A stretch of DNA of 64,000 nt from Bradyrhizobium semiaridum (GCF_020329505.1 NZ_JAGKJJ010000006.1:310001-374000), one strand, 5' to 3'. Shown: positions 7,850-17,202, counted from the stretch's first letter. A program made the numbers and translations. The notes: generated from the sequence alone by a model not told the origin.

Positions 7850-10516
7850 CTAGTTCGCCGCAGCGTTGATCCTAGGCGCAGCAACGTTGTCCTGCTCGAT
7901 CTCCTCCGGCAGTCCCGCGAAGCGGCGCAGCGCCCGCGCCATCTTCACGCGGCCGCTGACGCCGGTGATGATGACGTCGACCATCGTGAACGACGAGTGG
8001 AAGTGGCCGTGTGCCTTCAGCTGCTCGACCGGAACACCCGCCTTCGCCAGTGCCTCGCCATAGGCGACGCCCTCGTCGCGCAGCGGATCGAACTCGCAGG
8101 TCGCGATGAACGCTGGCGGCAGGCCGTCGAGCTTGCCGCGCAGCGGCGCGACGCGCGGATCGGTGCGGTCGGCCGGTGAACAGTAGATGTCCCAGAACCA
8201 GTACATCAGCCCGCGGGTCAGGAAGTAGCCGGTCGCATTCTCGACATAGGACGGCCGATCGAAATCGCTGTCGGTGACCGGACAGATCAGGAGCTGGCCG
8301 GCGATCTCCGGCCCGCCGCGATCGCGCGCGAGCTGGCAGGTGACGGCGGCGATGTTGCCGCCGGCACTCCAGCCCGCGACCAGCACCGGCCCTGCTTTTC
8401 CGCCGAGCTCGGCGGCGTGGGCGGCGATCCAGCGGGTTGCAGCATAGCCGTCCTCGGGCGCCGCCGGGAAGCGATGCTCGGGCGCGTGGCGATAGCCGAC
8501 GCTGACCACGATCATGTCGGTGCGCCGGCACAGGTCGCGGCAGAACGGATCGTCGGATTGCTCGTCGCCGAGCACCCAGCCGCCGCCATGGAAATACACC
8601 ACGATCGGATGCGGCCCCGGCGACGCCGGCCGGTACAGCTTATACGGCAATGGGCCGTCCGCGCCCTGCAACATGCCGCTGCCGACCTCGCCGACCGGCC
8701 GCCCCGCCGGACGGCCCTTGTTGAACTCGTTGAGGAAGTCGCGTGCGCCCTGCGCGCCCATCGTCTCGAGCGGCGGCAGGTTCATCTCACCGAGCAGGTT
8801 CAGCACCAGCCGCACGTCGGGCTGCAGCCGCACGATCTCGCCGTCATTGCATTGCGTCGCGACGCCTGGACCCGACAGCTTGAAGCCGAGCATGCCGCGG
8901 CTGACCACCTCGTTGCAGATGCTGCGATAAGGACCGACGCCGCCGGTATAGGGCATCACCACCTGCGGCTTGCCGGGCACATTGGCTCCCGTGTACCAGG
9001 TGTTGGCGAGCCGGTGCAGCGTCAGCATCGAACAATCGGCCATGTGGTGCTGCCAGCCTTGCTGCGCGGTTTCGGTCGCCTCCATCGTCGTGAAGCCGGC
9101 ATCGCGCAGCGACGCGATCCGCTCGACCACCCAGTCGACATGCTGCTCGATCGACACCGCCATGTTCGACAGCACCGACGGGCTGCCGGGACCGGTGATC
9201 ATGAACAAATTGGGGAATCCAGCGACGGTGACGCCGAGATAGCTCTGCGGTCCCTGCGCCCAGACGTCGGACAGCGACTTGCCGCCGCGGCCCGAGATCG
9301 GATGCACCGCCATGATGGCGCCGGTCATCGCGTCGAAGCCAGTGGCGAACACGATGACGTCGAGGTCGAAGCTGCGCTTGTCCGTGCTGATGCCGCTCGC
9401 GGTGATCTCCTTGATCGGCTCCTGCCGCAGATTCACCAGCGTCACGTTCGGACGGTTGTAGGTCGCGTAGTAATTGGTATCGAGGCAGGGCCGCTTGGCG
9501 CCGAACGGATGGTCGTAGGGGGTCAGCGCCTCGGCCGTCGCCGGGTCGTTCACGGCCGCGCGGATTTTTTCGCGGATCAGGTCGGCGACGATCCTGTTGC
9601 CGTCGACGTCAACGGCCTGGTCGGCCCAGAGCTGCGTGAGAATATGGACGAGGTCGCCGGCCGCCCATGCTTTTTCAAAGCGCTCGCGGCGCTCGGCGTC
9701 GCTCAGCTGCCAGCTCACCACGGTCTGCTGCGGATAGGGCACGCCGGCCATCGACAGGCGCGCCTGCTCGCGATAGGCGGCACGGTCGCTCTCGAAATAG
9801 GTCTTGCGATCTTCCGGCACCGGACCATTGCCCGCCGGCAGCGCGAAGTTCGGCGTGCGCTGGAACACGGTGAGCTGCGCGGCCTGCTCGGCGATCAGCG
9901 GGATCGACTGGATCGCGGACGAGCCGGTGCCGATCACGGCGACGCGCTTGCCCTTGAGGTCGACGCCCTGATGCGGCCAGCGGCCGGTGAAATAGATCTC
10001 GCCCTTGAAATCCTTGACGCCGTCGATCTCCGGCGGCTTCGGCGACGACAGGCAGCCGGTCGCCATGATGTAGTAGCGGCACGAGATCGGGCCGTTGTTG
10101 GTCTCGAGTTGCCAGCGCTCGCTCGCATCGTCCCACGTCGCCTTCGTCACCTTGCTGCCGAAGCGGATATCGCGGCGCAGATCGTAACGGTCGGCGACGA
10201 AGCCGAGATAGCGCAGGATCTCGGGCTGGGTCGCGTATTTCTCCGACCAGGTCCATACCTTGTCGAGCTCGGGATCGAACGTGTAGCTGTAGTCGATGGT
10301 CTGGATATCGCAGCGCGCGCCGGGATACCGGTTCCAGTACCAGGTGCCGCCAACATCGCCGCCCTCTTCGAGCGCGATCGCCGACAGGCCGGCCTTGCGC
10401 AGCCGATGCAGCAGATAAAGTCCGGCGAAACCGGCGCCGACGACCGCGACGTCGACCTCTGTGGTTCCGCCCTGCGTGAAGTCCGAAGCACGTGCTGCGA
10501 CCGCTGCGTCTGGCAT
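7850..10516 (-). CDS. Baeyer-Villiger-type flavin monooxygenase fused to HSL-family esterase
   Basis: 888-residue two-enzyme fusion. Residues 20-545 are a class B flavoprotein monooxygenase: FAD motif GAGFAG (27-32), [19 protein letters not shown] fingerprint region [12 protein letters not shown] (170-181), NADPH motif GTGSSA (196-201), ATGFD (391-395). In the fingerprint (FxGxxxHxxxWP) the usual His is Phe176. Residues about 620-875 are an alpha/beta hydrolase of the hormone-sensitive lipase family: oxyanion motif HGGG (643-646), nucleophile elbow GWSAG (Ser717), Asp810 in [10 protein letters not shown], His840 in GHFHSSF. The logical reaction is ketone to ester, then ester hydrolysis, in one polypeptide. 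SD GGGAGGA lies 5 nt before ATG 10516. Substrate unknown. Confidence 0.92.
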   Translation of the reverse strand: MPDAAVAARASDFTQGGTTEVDVAVVGAGFAGLYLLHRLRKAGLSAIALEEGGDVGGTWYWNRYPGARCDIQTIDYSYTFDPELDKVWTWSEKYATQPEILRYLGFVADRYDLRRDIRFGSKVTKATWDDASERWQLETNNGPISCRYYIMATGCLSSPKPPEIDGVKDFKGEIYFTGRWPHQGVDLKGKRVAVIGTGSSAIQSIPLIAEQAAQLTVFQRTPNFALPAGNGPVPEDRKTYFESDRAAYREQARLSMAGVPYPQQTVVSWQLSDAERRERFEKAWAAGDLVHILTQLWADQAVDVDGNRIVADLIREKIRAAVNDPATAEALTPYDHPFGAKRPCLDTNYYATYNRPNVTLVNLRQEPIKEITASGISTDKRSFDLDVIVFATGFDAMTGAIMAVHPISGRGGKSLSDVWAQGPQSYLGVTVAGFPNLFMITGPGSPSVLSNMAVSIEQHVDWVVERIASLRDAGFTTMEATETAQQGWQHHMADCSMLTLHRLANTWYTGANVPGKPQVVMPYTGGVGPYRSICNEVVSRGMLGFKLSGPGVATQCNDGEIVRLQPDVRLVLNLLGEMNLPPLETMGAQGARDFLNEFNKGRPAGRPVGEVGSGMLQGADGPLPYKLYRPASPGPHPIVVYFHGGGWVLGDEQSDDPFCRDLCRRTDMIVVSVGYRHAPEHRFPAAPEDGYAATRWIAAHAAELGGKAGPVLVAGWSAGGNIAAVTCQLARDRGGPEIAGQLLICPVTDSDFDRPSYVENATGYFLTRGLMYWFWDIYCSPADRTDPRVAPLRGKLDGLPPAFIATCEFDPLRDEGVAYGEALAKAGVPVEQLKAHGHFHSSFTMVDVIITGVSGRVKMARALRRFAGLPEEIEQDNVAAPRINAAAN

Positions 10517-10705
10517 GCCATTCCTCCCATATGTTTTGATTGTGCGGAAGGCTAGACCTGCGCGTTCGGTTTGTCATCACGACAAGTGCAATCTCAGGTG
10601 ACCACATGTGTGACACGCGCGGCCTGCAGCGCAAGATGCAGCGTGTAGACGCAACTGGTGAAGCAGTCTCCTGCAAAATCACGAAAGCGCAGTTTCTCTC
10701 TGCGC

Positions 10706-10731
10706 GTCGTCCCGGCGAAGGCCGGGACGAC
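10706..10731. repeat. Short hairpin repeat (GTCGTCCCGGC / GCCGGGACGAC)
   Basis: Perfect 11-bp stem with GAAG loop, followed by ACACCGAGTGTTTGGTGCC, a tail also found in the repeats at 13617 and 13829. It lies between the SDR pseudogene 3' end and the monooxygenase-esterase promoter region. Confidence 0.6.
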
Positions 10732-10755
10732 ACCGAGTGTTTGGTGCCCGCAGCC

Positions 10756-11460
10756 TTACACCGACCGCATCAATCCGCCGTCGACGCGGATGTTCTGGCC
10801 GGTGATGTAGCCGCCACCGTCGGAGACCAGGAAGGCGATGGTCGCGGCGATCTCCTCGGCCTTGCCGTAGCGCTTCATCGGCACGCTGTCGCGGCGTTCG
10901 TCGGTCAACGGCAGGCTGTCGATCCAGCCCGGCAGCACGTTGTTCATCCGCACATTGTCGGCGGCGTAGCTGTCGGCGAACAGTTTTGTGAAGGCGGCAA
11001 GTCCGGCGCGAAACACCGCCGAGGTCGGAAACATCGCGCTCGGCTCGAATGCTCAGGCGGTGGAGATGTTGACGATCGCGCCCGACCTCTGCGCCTGCAT
11101 AACCGGCGCGACGAGGCGCGTCGGGCGGATCACGTTCATCAGATAGACGTCCAGCCCGGTGTGCCACTGCTCGTCGGTCAGTTCCAGCACGGGAGCGCGC
11201 GGGCCGTGGCCGGCGCTGTTGACCAGCGCATCGATGCGGCCCCAGCGCGCCATGACGCCGTCGACCGCGTGCTTCAGATCATCGTTCGACCGGTTCGAGC
11301 CGGTGAAACCGATGCCGCCGAGCTCGTTCGCCAGCGCTTCGCCCTTGCCCGATGACGACAGGATCGCGACGTGGAATCCGTCCGCCGCGAGCCGCCGCGC
11401 CGCGGCCGCTCCCATGCCACTGCCGCCTGCGGTGACGAGCGCGACTTTTCCTGCTGCCAT
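10756..11460 (-). pseudogene. SDR-family oxidoreductase with in-frame TGA
   Basis: Short-chain dehydrogenase/reductase of about 234 codons, interrupted by one TGA at 11053-11055 without a frame change. The 5' part has the cofactor motif TAGGSGMGAAAARRL, NSAG and the Ser region GAIVNISTA; directly after the stop the same frame continues AFEPSAMFPTSAVFRAGLAA, VRMNNVLPGWIDS and the C-terminal GGGYITGQNIRVDGGLMRSV. Everything expected of the family is present except the residue replaced by the stop. The ATG at 11460 (MAAGKVALVT) is preceded by GGGG. Nonsense pseudogene or a base error; a TGG-to-TGA change would explain it. Confidence 0.85.
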
Positions 11461-11531
11461 GATCGACATCCCCGTGATGAACCGACGCAATGTCTATCAT
11501 CAGGGATCGCGCGGCGCGACAGTCGGGGCGG

Positions 11532-11903
11532 CTACGCCTTGACCAGCCTCTTCACCGCCGCGACCAGTTCGTCCGGCGAGAATGGTTTTTGCAGCAGGAT
11601 GCTGTTCGGCACGCCCTTGGTCGGCCACTCGTCGCCGCCGCCGCCGGTGATGTAGAGCACCGGGAAAGACGGATCGACCTCGCGCGCACCGCGCGCCACC
11701 CGCCAGCCGTCGAGCCGGCCGAGCAGCCGGATGTCGGTGACCAGCGCGCTGTATTTGGTCCTGAAAGCCTTCAGCAGCGTCAGCGCTTCCTCGCCGGAGG
11801 GGGCGATCGCGGGCTCGAAACCGCCGTCCGTCAGCGCGTCCTCCACCATCATCTGAAGGTCGCGATCGTCTTCGATGACGAGAATAATCGGCGCGTCTTG
11901 CAA
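11532..11903 (-). CDS. Single-domain (CheY-like) response regulator
   Basis: 123-residue receiver domain with no output domain. Acidic pocket E11-D12-D13 in LVIEDDRDLQ, phospho-acceptor Asp57 in LVTDIRL, Thr86 in LYITGGGG and Lys106 in LLQKPFSPDEL are all in place. The odd GGGGDEW stretch after Thr86 is the type seen in alphaproteobacterial stand-alone receivers of FixJ/CheY style. Its kinase is not adjacent; it probably acts by phosphotransfer or protein binding. The stop lies 72 nt from the SDR pseudogene start, so they may once have shared a transcript. Confidence 0.9.
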   Translation of the reverse strand: MQDAPIILVIEDDRDLQMMVEDALTDGGFEPAIAPSGEEALTLLKAFRTKYSALVTDIRLLGRLDGWRVARGAREVDPSFPVLYITGGGGDEWPTKGVPNSILLQKPFSPDELVAAVKRLVKA

Positions 11904-12021
11904 AGCTGTCCCCTAACAAATCACGCGGTTGCGCCCGGCTCAGCGAGCATATGCAACAAGAAAGTGGCCACCGTTTGCACGATGTCACCCGGTAAGAATA
12001 CGGGGGCGGTTCGGACGCGCC

Positions 12022-13248
12022 CTATTCGTCCGCGAATTCGTCTTCTTCGTTGGCCCCGGGCTTGCCCCGGGGCGCGACCGGCCTTCTGCCGCCAAGAGAA
12101 CCTGTGACATAAGGTTCGCGCGCTGCATAGGGGCTGCGGCCGCCGGCGCGCGCGGCAACCTCCTCGCCCGACACCGCCGCCGGCTGGCAGATGATTCGCC
12201 GGCTGGCCCGGCGCATCAGGTCCACATGGATGTGGTCGTAGTGATAGACGTTGGAGCCCGGCGCCAGCACCGTGTTGAAGTGCTGGCAGGCCGCGCCCTG
12301 GACGTCGCGCAGGAAGCCCTGCTCCTCCGGCAGGCCGCGCCAGCCGTCCTTCACCGAGATGCGGCGGCCGTCGGCAAGCGTGAAGGCGGCGATGTCGAGC
12401 GCGTTGCCGAAGGCGTGCTCGGAAATATGCGCACGCGAGTTGCCGTTCATGCCGCGGCAGGAATAGGCCGAGATCTGCTTGATCTCGGCCACGCGGGTGC
12501 CGAACCAGCGCTGCGCCGCCGGCTGCACCGAATCGGCCAGCCAGCGTTCGAGCGCCGAGACGATCGGGCATGCCAGCGTCGCCGCCGGTTTCACCGCGAC
12601 GGGACCGACGGCCATCACCGGATTGCCGCGCGACGGACCGAGCCGCGGCGCGGCGTCGGGCTGCTGTGAATACGGCGCTGGCGAATAAGGTCCGGCCGCG
12701 CTGTCGCGCTGCGGGTTCGCCGGCAGGCCGGGATAATAAGGCTTCTCAGCTGCCGCGCCCGGCGTGCCCTCGGGCGGCAGGTCGATCTCGTCCTGCTGGG
12801 ACGCGACGCCGGGCGCGGTCAGCGAGATCGGTCCGTTCTGCCGGCTGCCATAACTCGGCTGACTGCCGTAGCCCGGCTGGCTCGCGGACTGACTTGAATA
12901 CGGCGCCTGCGCGGACGGCGGACTCGGCTGCTGGTTGATCGGCCAGCGCGGCTGGTTGCCGATCGGCGCCGGCGGCCGCAGATCGTCGGCAAACCCGTAG
13001 GCCGAGCTGGCCTCGCCGAGCGCCGCGACCTTGAGCGGGAATTCCGCGCCGCAGACTCCCGGTCCGGAGATCGGATCGATGCGAACGAGGTCAGGACCTT
13101 CCTTGACCGCGCCGGATTTCAGACAAGCGGCCTCGGCCTCGGCCCGCCACGGCTCGCGCTCGGCGGTCTGAAACAGACCGCGGCCGCAACCAGCCAGCGA
13201 AACAAGGACAAGGGAGCCGACGAGATACAAACGAACTCCACGCGTCAT
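12022..13248 (-). CDS. Extensin-like family lipoprotein
   Basis: 408-residue lipoprotein: signal sequence with lipobox LAGC (Cys21). A proline/glutamine/serine-rich, tandem-like middle (about 95-205; repeated SQPGYGSQPSYGS pattern) leads to the C-terminal extensin-like domain (about 205-365), which contains SALERWLADSVQPAAQRWFG, SYSCRGMNGN, ISEHAFGNALDI and YHYDHIHVDLM. The His/Asp residues in SEHAFGNALDIAAF and HYDHIHVD resemble the metal-binding set of LAS/VanY-like peptidases, so cell-wall peptide hydrolysis is possible but unproven. Anchored in the envelope. No partner gene adjacent. Confidence 0.85.
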   Translation of the reverse strand: MTRGVRLYLVGSLVLVSLAGCGRGLFQTAEREPWRAEAEAACLKSGAVKEGPDLVRIDPISGPGVCGAEFPLKVAALGEASSAYGFADDLRPPAPIGNQPRWPINQQPSPPSAQAPYSSQSASQPGYGSQPSYGSRQNGPISLTAPGVASQQDEIDLPPEGTPGAAAEKPYYPGLPANPQRDSAAGPYSPAPYSQQPDAAPRLGPSRGNPVMAVGPVAVKPAATLACPIVSALERWLADSVQPAAQRWFGTRVAEIKQISAYSCRGMNGNSRAHISEHAFGNALDIAAFTLADGRRISVKDGWRGLPEEQGFLRDVQGAACQHFNTVLAPGSNVYHYDHIHVDLMRRASRRIICQPAAVSGEEVAARAGGRSPYAAREPYVTGSLGGRRPVAPRGKPGANEEDEFADE

Positions 13249-13403
13249 GGCGCGCAGGTTCTGCTAATTTATTTAAAGACTCTTCAACGCATTGATTTCA
13301 TGTATCTTTAACCATGCGATGGAACCGGAAATGGTATCCGGACCCGCGGACGATAGCCGGCCGGACAGCAGGGCTGACTTTTTCACTTCGGAACCAGTTG
13401 CTA

Positions 13404-13419
13404 GCATTAGCGTTAATGC
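13404..13419. promoter_or_regulatory. Inverted repeat upstream of 31-aa membrane protein
   Basis: GCATTA-GCGT-TAATGC, 32 bp before the ATG at 13451. Could be an operator or a 5' leader hairpin; no regulator is linked to it. Confidence 0.25.
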
Positions 13420-13450
13420 GGGCAGCGTTGTGAACCGAGGGAGCTTCCCA

Positions 13451-13546
13451 ATGGATTTCGCGAGTCCTCTGCTGAGCAAGCTGAGCATTGTGGCCGCGTA
13501 CATAGCGTTAGCCTTCGTCGGCGCCATTATTCTCGGCGTGTTCTAG
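13451..13546 (+). CDS. Small single-span membrane protein, 31 aa
   Basis: MDFASPLLSKLSIVAAYIAL, then a hydrophobic end AFVGAIILGVF: essentially one transmembrane helix. A good Shine-Dalgarno (GAGGGAG) lies 9 nt before the ATG, and a strong rho-independent terminator follows 26 bp after the stop, so this looks like a complete one-gene transcription unit. An in-frame extension to 13292 exists but lacks an SD. I do not know the function; size and hydrophobicity resemble small subunits that sit on membrane complexes. Confidence 0.65.
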   Translation: MDFASPLLSKLSIVAAYIALAFVGAIILGVF

Positions 13547-13571
13547 ATTTGAGACGAAGCCCAGAATTTCG

Positions 13572-13606
13572 CGCCCGGCGGTCGCCCCCGCCGGGCGTTT
13601 TGTTTT
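13572..13606 (+). terminator. Rho-independent terminator of the 31-aa gene
   Basis: Perfect 10-bp GC stem CGCCCGGCGG / CCGCCGGGCG with 6-nt loop TCGCCC, then TTTTGTTTT. Confidence 0.85.
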
Positions 13607-13616
13607 CCAGCGACAG

Positions 13617-13800
13617 GGCGCGTCGCGCGCGGTCTCACCACGCCCGTCGTCCTGGCGAAAGCCAGGACCCATAACCACCGAATTTGATTGAAGGCGGGAT
13701 CGTGTGGCCCTGGCATCGCACAACAACAAGCAGCTGGGGTAATGGGTCCTGGCTTTCGCCAGGACGACACCGAATGCTTGGTGCCGCTTGTGGGGCATAC
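13617..13800. repeat. Long palindromic repeat, tandem copy A
   Basis: Outer arms CGTCGTCCTGGCGAAAGCCA and its complement near 13748-13770 enclose GACCCATAACCACCGAATTT and GATTGAAGGCGGGAT. About 85% similar to the adjacent copy B (13829-14012), and part of it recurs inverted at 54560-54680. Together the copies fill most of the 13.6-14.0 kb gap; no gene seen. Confidence 0.75.
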
Positions 13801-13828
13801 GTCACGTTCTCTCGGGGGTGACGGCGAC

Positions 13829-14012
13829 AGAGCGCGTCGCGCGCGGTCTCACCACGCGCGTCGTCCTGGCGAAAGCCAGGACCCATAACCACCGAACTTG
13901 ATTGAAGGCGGGACAGTGGCCCTGGCGTCGCGCAAGCAACAAGCAGTTGGGGTAATGGGTCTTGGCTTTCGAAGACGACAGTGAGTGTTTGGTGCGGCTT
14001 GTGGACATACAT
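13829..14012. repeat. Long palindromic repeat, tandem copy B
   Basis: Second, more diverged copy of the element at 13617-13800, in the same orientation, starting at GAGCGCGTCGCGCGCGGTCT. Its right arm has decayed (CTTGGCTTTCGAAGACGAC instead of a full complement), so it no longer makes a perfect outer stem. Confidence 0.7.
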
Positions 14013-14178
14013 TCACAGTGCGCTGCGGCGCTGCTGCCCGCGAGCAGCGACGCGATCAGGCTCAGGTGCTTCATGGTTGCCCCGATCGCCTCGTCGTGAC
14101 GTGCATCACAGAGGGCCTCACCAATCGCGCGTAACGTCCGGGCCAGACCGCTTCACCCGCTGAACGCTGGAGGCCCCG

Positions 14179-14934
14179 ATGAAAAAACTCGCCTTGATCG
14201 CCGCGCTGCTGATGGCCACCACCGCTGCACAGGCTGGCGGTGCCGGCATCACTCTGCAAATTGACGGCCAGCGCATCCGCGTCGAGGCACCGCGCAATTG
14301 CAGCGCGCTGTCCTGCATCCGCATCTCGGCCCCGGGCTACAACGGCACGCTCGGCAACCTCAACAAGGGCCTTGGCTCGAACGCCGATGATGACGAGGAC
14401 GATGTTTCGCCGACCGCACCGCCTCCTGCGCCGTCCGCGCCGGTTCAAGCCACCGCTCCGCGGCCGCAACCGGCTGCGTCGGCCGCAACCGCCGCCACAA
14501 CACCGTCCGCTCCTCCCGCCCCGGCGACAACGGTCACAACCGCTACGCCTGCGCCGGTCGAGGCCGCTCCCAGCACGCCAGAACAGGCTCCCGTCGCCGC
14601 GCGGCCCGCGCCGCAACCTGCTCCCGTCGCGGCTGCGCCGGCACCCGCGCCGACTGGACCGATCGGCGTCTGGGCCACCGAAGAGAACAAGGGCAATGTC
14701 CGCGTCGAGCCATGCGGCGCCAATCTCTGCGGCTATGCCGAGAAGAGCGGCGAGCGGATCCTGATCAACATGAAGCCCGACGGCAGCAAGTGGAGCGGCC
14801 GCATCCACGACCCCGACTCCGGCCGCAACTACGATTCGACCATCGCGATGAAGGGCCCGAATGCGATGCGCGTGCAGGGCTGCGCCTTCGGCGGCATGTT
14901 CTGCGGCGGCCAGACCTGGAAACGGGTCAGCTAA
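14179..14934 (+). CDS. Secreted DUF2147-like protein with Pro/Ala-rich linker
   Basis: 251 residues. Signal peptide MKKLALIAALLMATTAAQAG, a 50-residue domain with one Cys pair (NCSALSCIRI), an acidic patch NADDDEDD, a long Ala/Pro/Thr linker (about 78-155), then a C-terminal domain beginning GPIGVWATEENKGNVRVEPC and containing CGANLCGY, DPDSGRNYDSTI and CAFGGMFCGGQTWKRV, the pattern of DUF2147 proteins (calycin-like periplasmic proteins of unknown function). Four Cys in the last domain suggest disulfides. SD GGAGG lies 7 nt before ATG 14179. Monocistronic. Confidence 0.82.
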   Translation: MKKLALIAALLMATTAAQAGGAGITLQIDGQRIRVEAPRNCSALSCIRISAPGYNGTLGNLNKGLGSNADDDEDDVSPTAPPPAPSAPVQATAPRPQPAASAATAATTPSAPPAPATTVTTATPAPVEAAPSTPEQAPVAARPAPQPAPVAAAPAPAPTGPIGVWATEENKGNVRVEPCGANLCGYAEKSGERILINMKPDGSKWSGRIHDPDSGRNYDSTIAMKGPNAMRVQGCAFGGMFCGGQTWKRVS

Positions 14935-15234
14935 AGCGGGATGAAGTTAGCTTGAACTGGTTTGGCCTCTCGATTCACCTCTCCCCGATGGGGAGAGGTG
15001 AATTTCCGATGACGCGCCAACTCGACCAGATCGTGCTTCACACGGCGGACATCATCGCCTCAAACTGACAATTCGCTCCTCGATTTCGAAATTCGATAGC
15101 TCGCCTGGTCAACGAAACCAACGGAGCGCGCGACGAAACCATTTTGACGCCCCGACGAAGAATTGCGGAAACCAGGCGCCTCTAGGCATGCAGCCGACGC
15201 ACCGCTTCGATGCGATCGACACCAGGGGGAAATC
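14935..15234. promoter_or_regulatory. 300-bp gap with short hairpin and two GAAAC boxes
   Basis: No gene. A small hairpin CACCTCTCCCC-GAT-GGGGAGAGGTG lies at about 14977-15000. CGAAAC occurs at 15114-15118 and 15135-15139 (21 bp apart), the second within CGAAACCATTTTGACG, which matches CGAAACCATTTTGGCG at 29360-29375 upstream of the L,D-transpeptidase at 15 of 16 positions. Likely the control region of the Cys-rich protein gene at 15235. Confidence 0.45.
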
Positions 15235-15555
15235 ATGACCTTCACCGTTTCCGCACTCCGTCACGGCAAACTGCTGGCCGCCACCGCCTTCACGCTCGGC
15301 CTGCTGACCTCGGCATCCTACGCCTACACCGACGAGCAGCAGCAGATGTGCACCGGCGATGCGATGCGGCTGTGCAGCGCCGAGATTCCCGACGTCGATC
15401 GCGTCACCGCCTGCATGATCCGCCAGCGCTCCCAGCTCAGCGACGGCTGCAAGGCGGTGTTTCACTATGTGCCGCCGGCGGCGCAGCCGGCGAGCTATTC
15501 GCCCGCGGCGAGGCCGGGCAAGCCGCTCGCCATCACTCCGCACAAGCGCGGCTGA
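15235..15555 (+). CDS. Small secreted Cys-rich repeat protein
   Basis: 106 residues: signal peptide (MTFTVSALRHGKLLAATAFT, cleavage near SASYA), then one Cys-rich motif CTGDAMRLCSAEIPDVDRVT-ACMIRQRSQLSDGC-KAVF resembling a single cysteine-rich (GLG1/FGFR1-type) repeat known in alphaproteobacterial secreted proteins. Four Cys could form two disulfides. The proline-rich tail ends at HKRG. The ATG at 15235 has SD GGGGGA. Function unknown; periplasmic. Upstream GAAAC boxes suggest envelope-stress control. Confidence 0.72.
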   Translation: MTFTVSALRHGKLLAATAFTLGLLTSASYAYTDEQQQMCTGDAMRLCSAEIPDVDRVTACMIRQRSQLSDGCKAVFHYVPPAAQPASYSPAARPGKPLAITPHKRG

Positions 15556-15708
15556 GGGTTGCTGCCTGGACCGAACGGGCACCGTGCTCCCAGTGGAGCG
15601 CGGTGCTTGATCGTGTCGGCGTGCCATGACAACAAGGCAGCACCATTCATGCAGCATTCAGCCTGACGCGGCTCAATTGCGCCTCCGTCCGAATGCTTCC
15701 CGGAATCC

Positions 15709-17202
15709 ATGCTGATGTGGCGCAGGCTGTCTTTCGCGCTTCTGCTCGGTGTCGGCGCCGTGAGCGGCTGGCACACGGAAGTTGTCGCGGCGCCTGACCT
15801 GACGCAACTGGCACAGGCGCAGCCCGCGCCGGCTCCGAGTGCGGCGCCGGCAGTGCCGGCGCCCGCGGCAACGCCGGCGCCCGCTGCAAGTCCGCAAGCC
15901 GCCACGCCCGAGCCGATCGGCAACGTCGCGACGCTCACGGGCACGGCGACCGTCAAGCGCAACAACGCCACGACAGCGCTGCAAATCCGCGACGACATCT
16001 ACGCCAATGACGAGGTCGCGACCGCCGCGACCTCGTCGCTCGGCATCACCTTCAACGACGGCACCACCTTCAACCTGAGGGCGTCGACCACGATCACGAT
16101 CGACGCTTACGTCTATGAGGACGGCGGCAGGCAGAACAACGCGCTGTTCGACGTCGCCAGGGGAACGGCAGCCTTCGTCGCCGCCGCGGTCGCCAAGACC
16201 GGCGACATGAAGATCTCGACGCCGACCGCAACGCTCGGCATCCGCGGCACCACCGGCCTCGTCGAGGTGCCCGAAGGCGCGACCACGACCCGCAACAATG
16301 TCGGCATCAAGCTCTATCCCGACGAGGACGGCCATGTCGGGCGCATCGAGGTGCACGACCGTGGCGGCGTCTCGCTCGGCGTGCTGACGCGCGCCGCCAG
16401 CGGCTTTGCGATTCGTCCGGGCATCGGGGGTGCGCGCTTCGCCGCGGTGCCGCTGACAATCTCGGCGCAGCAGGTGGCGCGCGATCGCGGCTTCGTCCGT
16501 CAGGTGCACTCGGCGCAATTCGTCGGCCGCCAGATGGTGAACGAGCAGCGCGACTTCCGCCGCGCCAATCCCGATTTCCGCCGCAACAATCCCGCCGCGC
16601 CCTATCCGAACCGCGGCCAGCCGCTGCAGCCGGACCAGTTGCGGCCGAACGGTCTGCCGGGCCAGAACCGCAACGCGCCGGGCCAGCCGGGTCAGCAGAA
16701 CCGTCCGGGCCAGTTGCAGCAGCAGCCCGGCCAGCCAAACCGCCCCGGCCGGCAAGGCTTGCAGCAGCAGCCGGGCACACAGCAGCAGGGCGCGGCTGGC
16801 CATGCCCTGCCGGGCCAGCCCGGCGGCGCCGCGCTGCCACGCACATCGGGCGGACGAGCTCCGGCGGGGCAGCCGGCGCCTACGCGTCAGGATCCGCGAC
16901 AAGGGGGCGTGCAGCAACAATCGCCCGCGCGTCAGGGCGGCTTGCCGCCGGGACGCATGCAGCAGCCCGGCCAGCAGCCGGGCGGCGTGCGGCAGCCGAC
17001 GCAGCCGGGATATCCGCGACAGGGCATGGTGCCGCCGGTGCCGGGCGAGACGCGGCCGGGCTTCCAGCAGGCGCTGCCGGGCGGCCGCCTGCCCGGCCTG
17101 CTGCGGCCGGGTGCACAGCCACGTCCCGGCTTCCAGCAGCCGCAGCGACGGCCGCCGCTGGCGCGGCCCGCAAGACCGGAGCGCAAAGACCAACGTCAAT
17201 GA
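15709..17202 (+). CDS. FecR-domain secreted protein with Gln/Pro/Gly-rich tail
   Basis: 497 residues. N-terminal signal sequence (MLMWRRLSFALLLGVGAVSG), an Ala/Pro-rich spacer, then a FecR domain (about 65-190): IGNVATLTGTATVKRNN, DDIYANDEVATAATSSLGIT, FNDGTTFNLRASTTI, ALFDVARGTAAFV and TPTATLGIRGTTGLVE. From about 300 to the end the protein is low-complexity Q, P, G, R with repeated GQP and QQPG units, probably disordered and basic. FecR domains outside iron signalling often belong to surface or secreted proteins; no sigma factor or TonB receptor is near, so iron signalling is unlikely. Converges on the methyltransferase gene (42-bp gap). Confidence 0.83.
   Translation: MLMWRRLSFALLLGVGAVSGWHTEVVAAPDLTQLAQAQPAPAPSAAPAVPAPAATPAPAASPQAATPEPIGNVATLTGTATVKRNNATTALQIRDDIYANDEVATAATSSLGITFNDGTTFNLRASTTITIDAYVYEDGGRQNNALFDVARGTAAFVAAAVAKTGDMKISTPTATLGIRGTTGLVEVPEGATTTRNNVGIKLYPDEDGHVGRIEVHDRGGVSLGVLTRAASGFAIRPGIGGARFAAVPLTISAQQVARDRGFVRQVHSAQFVGRQMVNEQRDFRRANPDFRRNNPAAPYPNRGQPLQPDQLRPNGLPGQNRNAPGQPGQQNRPGQLQQQPGQPNRPGRQGLQQQPGTQQQGAAGHALPGQPGGAALPRTSGGRAPAGQPAPTRQDPRQGGVQQQSPARQGGLPPGRMQQPGQQPGGVRQPTQPGYPRQGMVPPVPGETRPGFQQALPGGRLPGLLRPGAQPRPGFQQPQRRPPLARPARPERKDQRQ

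Noticed and set aside
8417..10555. 712-codon plus-strand open frame opposite the monooxygenase-esterase gene
   Set aside because: No motif, shadow-like composition; the minus-strand frame carries all catalytic residues of two enzymes.
10571..10585. TTGTC-N5-GACAA as an operator for the monooxygenase-esterase gene
   Set aside because: Five-base arms are too short to distinguish from chance and no regulator is linked.
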